Shown: piece after piece, positions 6,418 to 6,419 of the stretch
How positions within the stretch are numbered: the first letter of the stretch is position 1
Layout: each line of letters begins with the position of its first letter
Origin: Cloacimonetes bacterium TCS60
GTDB taxonomy: Bacteria; Cloacimonadota; Cloacimonadia; JGIOTU-2
Reading direction: 5' to 3'
Assembly (NCBI GenBank): GCA_001577135.1
Contig: LSCK01000032.1
Coordinates: 1-6,419, forward strand
DNA length: 6,419 nt
Notes under the pieces: generated by a model
Told to the model about the DNA's origin: nothing
The model's input: the letters and a program-made list of their open reading frames with translations, nothing else
Database searches by the model: none
Translations under genes and position numbers: made by a program

Positions 6418-6419
6418 TA

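Noticed and set aside
5206..6419. tRNA gene as integration target next to the integrase
   Set aside because: No cloverleaf-like sequence or TTCGA-type T-loop is visible on either side of the integrase within the window.

Overview
The window is AT-rich bacterial DNA with three complete genes, one damaged small gene and the probable 3' end of a gene that starts outside. The integrase resembles the tyrosine recombinases common in Bacteroidota and related phyla. However, all four well-defined starts have a purine-rich Shine-Dalgarno sequence 6-7 nt upstream, which classical Bacteroidetes genes often lack. I therefore suggest a low-GC member of the wider Bacteroidota/FCB group, or another low-GC Gram-negative lineage, with low confidence.

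Layout, left to right. Bases 2-67 are an open frame that looks like the C-terminal tail of an upstream protein. Bases 137-1705 (+) encode a 522-aa protein with an N-terminal AlbA_2 (Schlafen-type) domain, a GHKL-type ATPase region, a (A/V)TEQ repeat linker and a C-terminal winged-helix-like segment. Three bases later, 1709-5053 (+) encodes an 1114-aa protein that joins a PLD-type nuclease domain to a complete SNF2-like SF2 helicase/translocase, followed by an uncharacterised C-terminal region. Two bases after its stop, 5056 begins a small reading frame with a good ribosome binding site. It stops after 10 codons, but one frame over it continues as a membrane-segment-plus-basic-tail peptide to 5209. 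This looks like a third, frameshifted and probably truncated gene of the same operon. On the opposite strand, 5206-6327 encodes a tyrosine recombinase. Its upstream region carries two sets of short tandem repeats.

Interpretation (inference). The two large genes are almost certainly co-transcribed and form a functional pair: a probable nucleic-acid-binding ATPase/regulator with a nuclease-translocase. This architecture and the adjacent integrase fit a mobile anti-phage defence or restriction-like module. No methyltransferase is visible, so a modification partner, if there is one, would have to be the upstream gene cut by the window edge. I cannot assign the pair to a named defence system from sequence alone.
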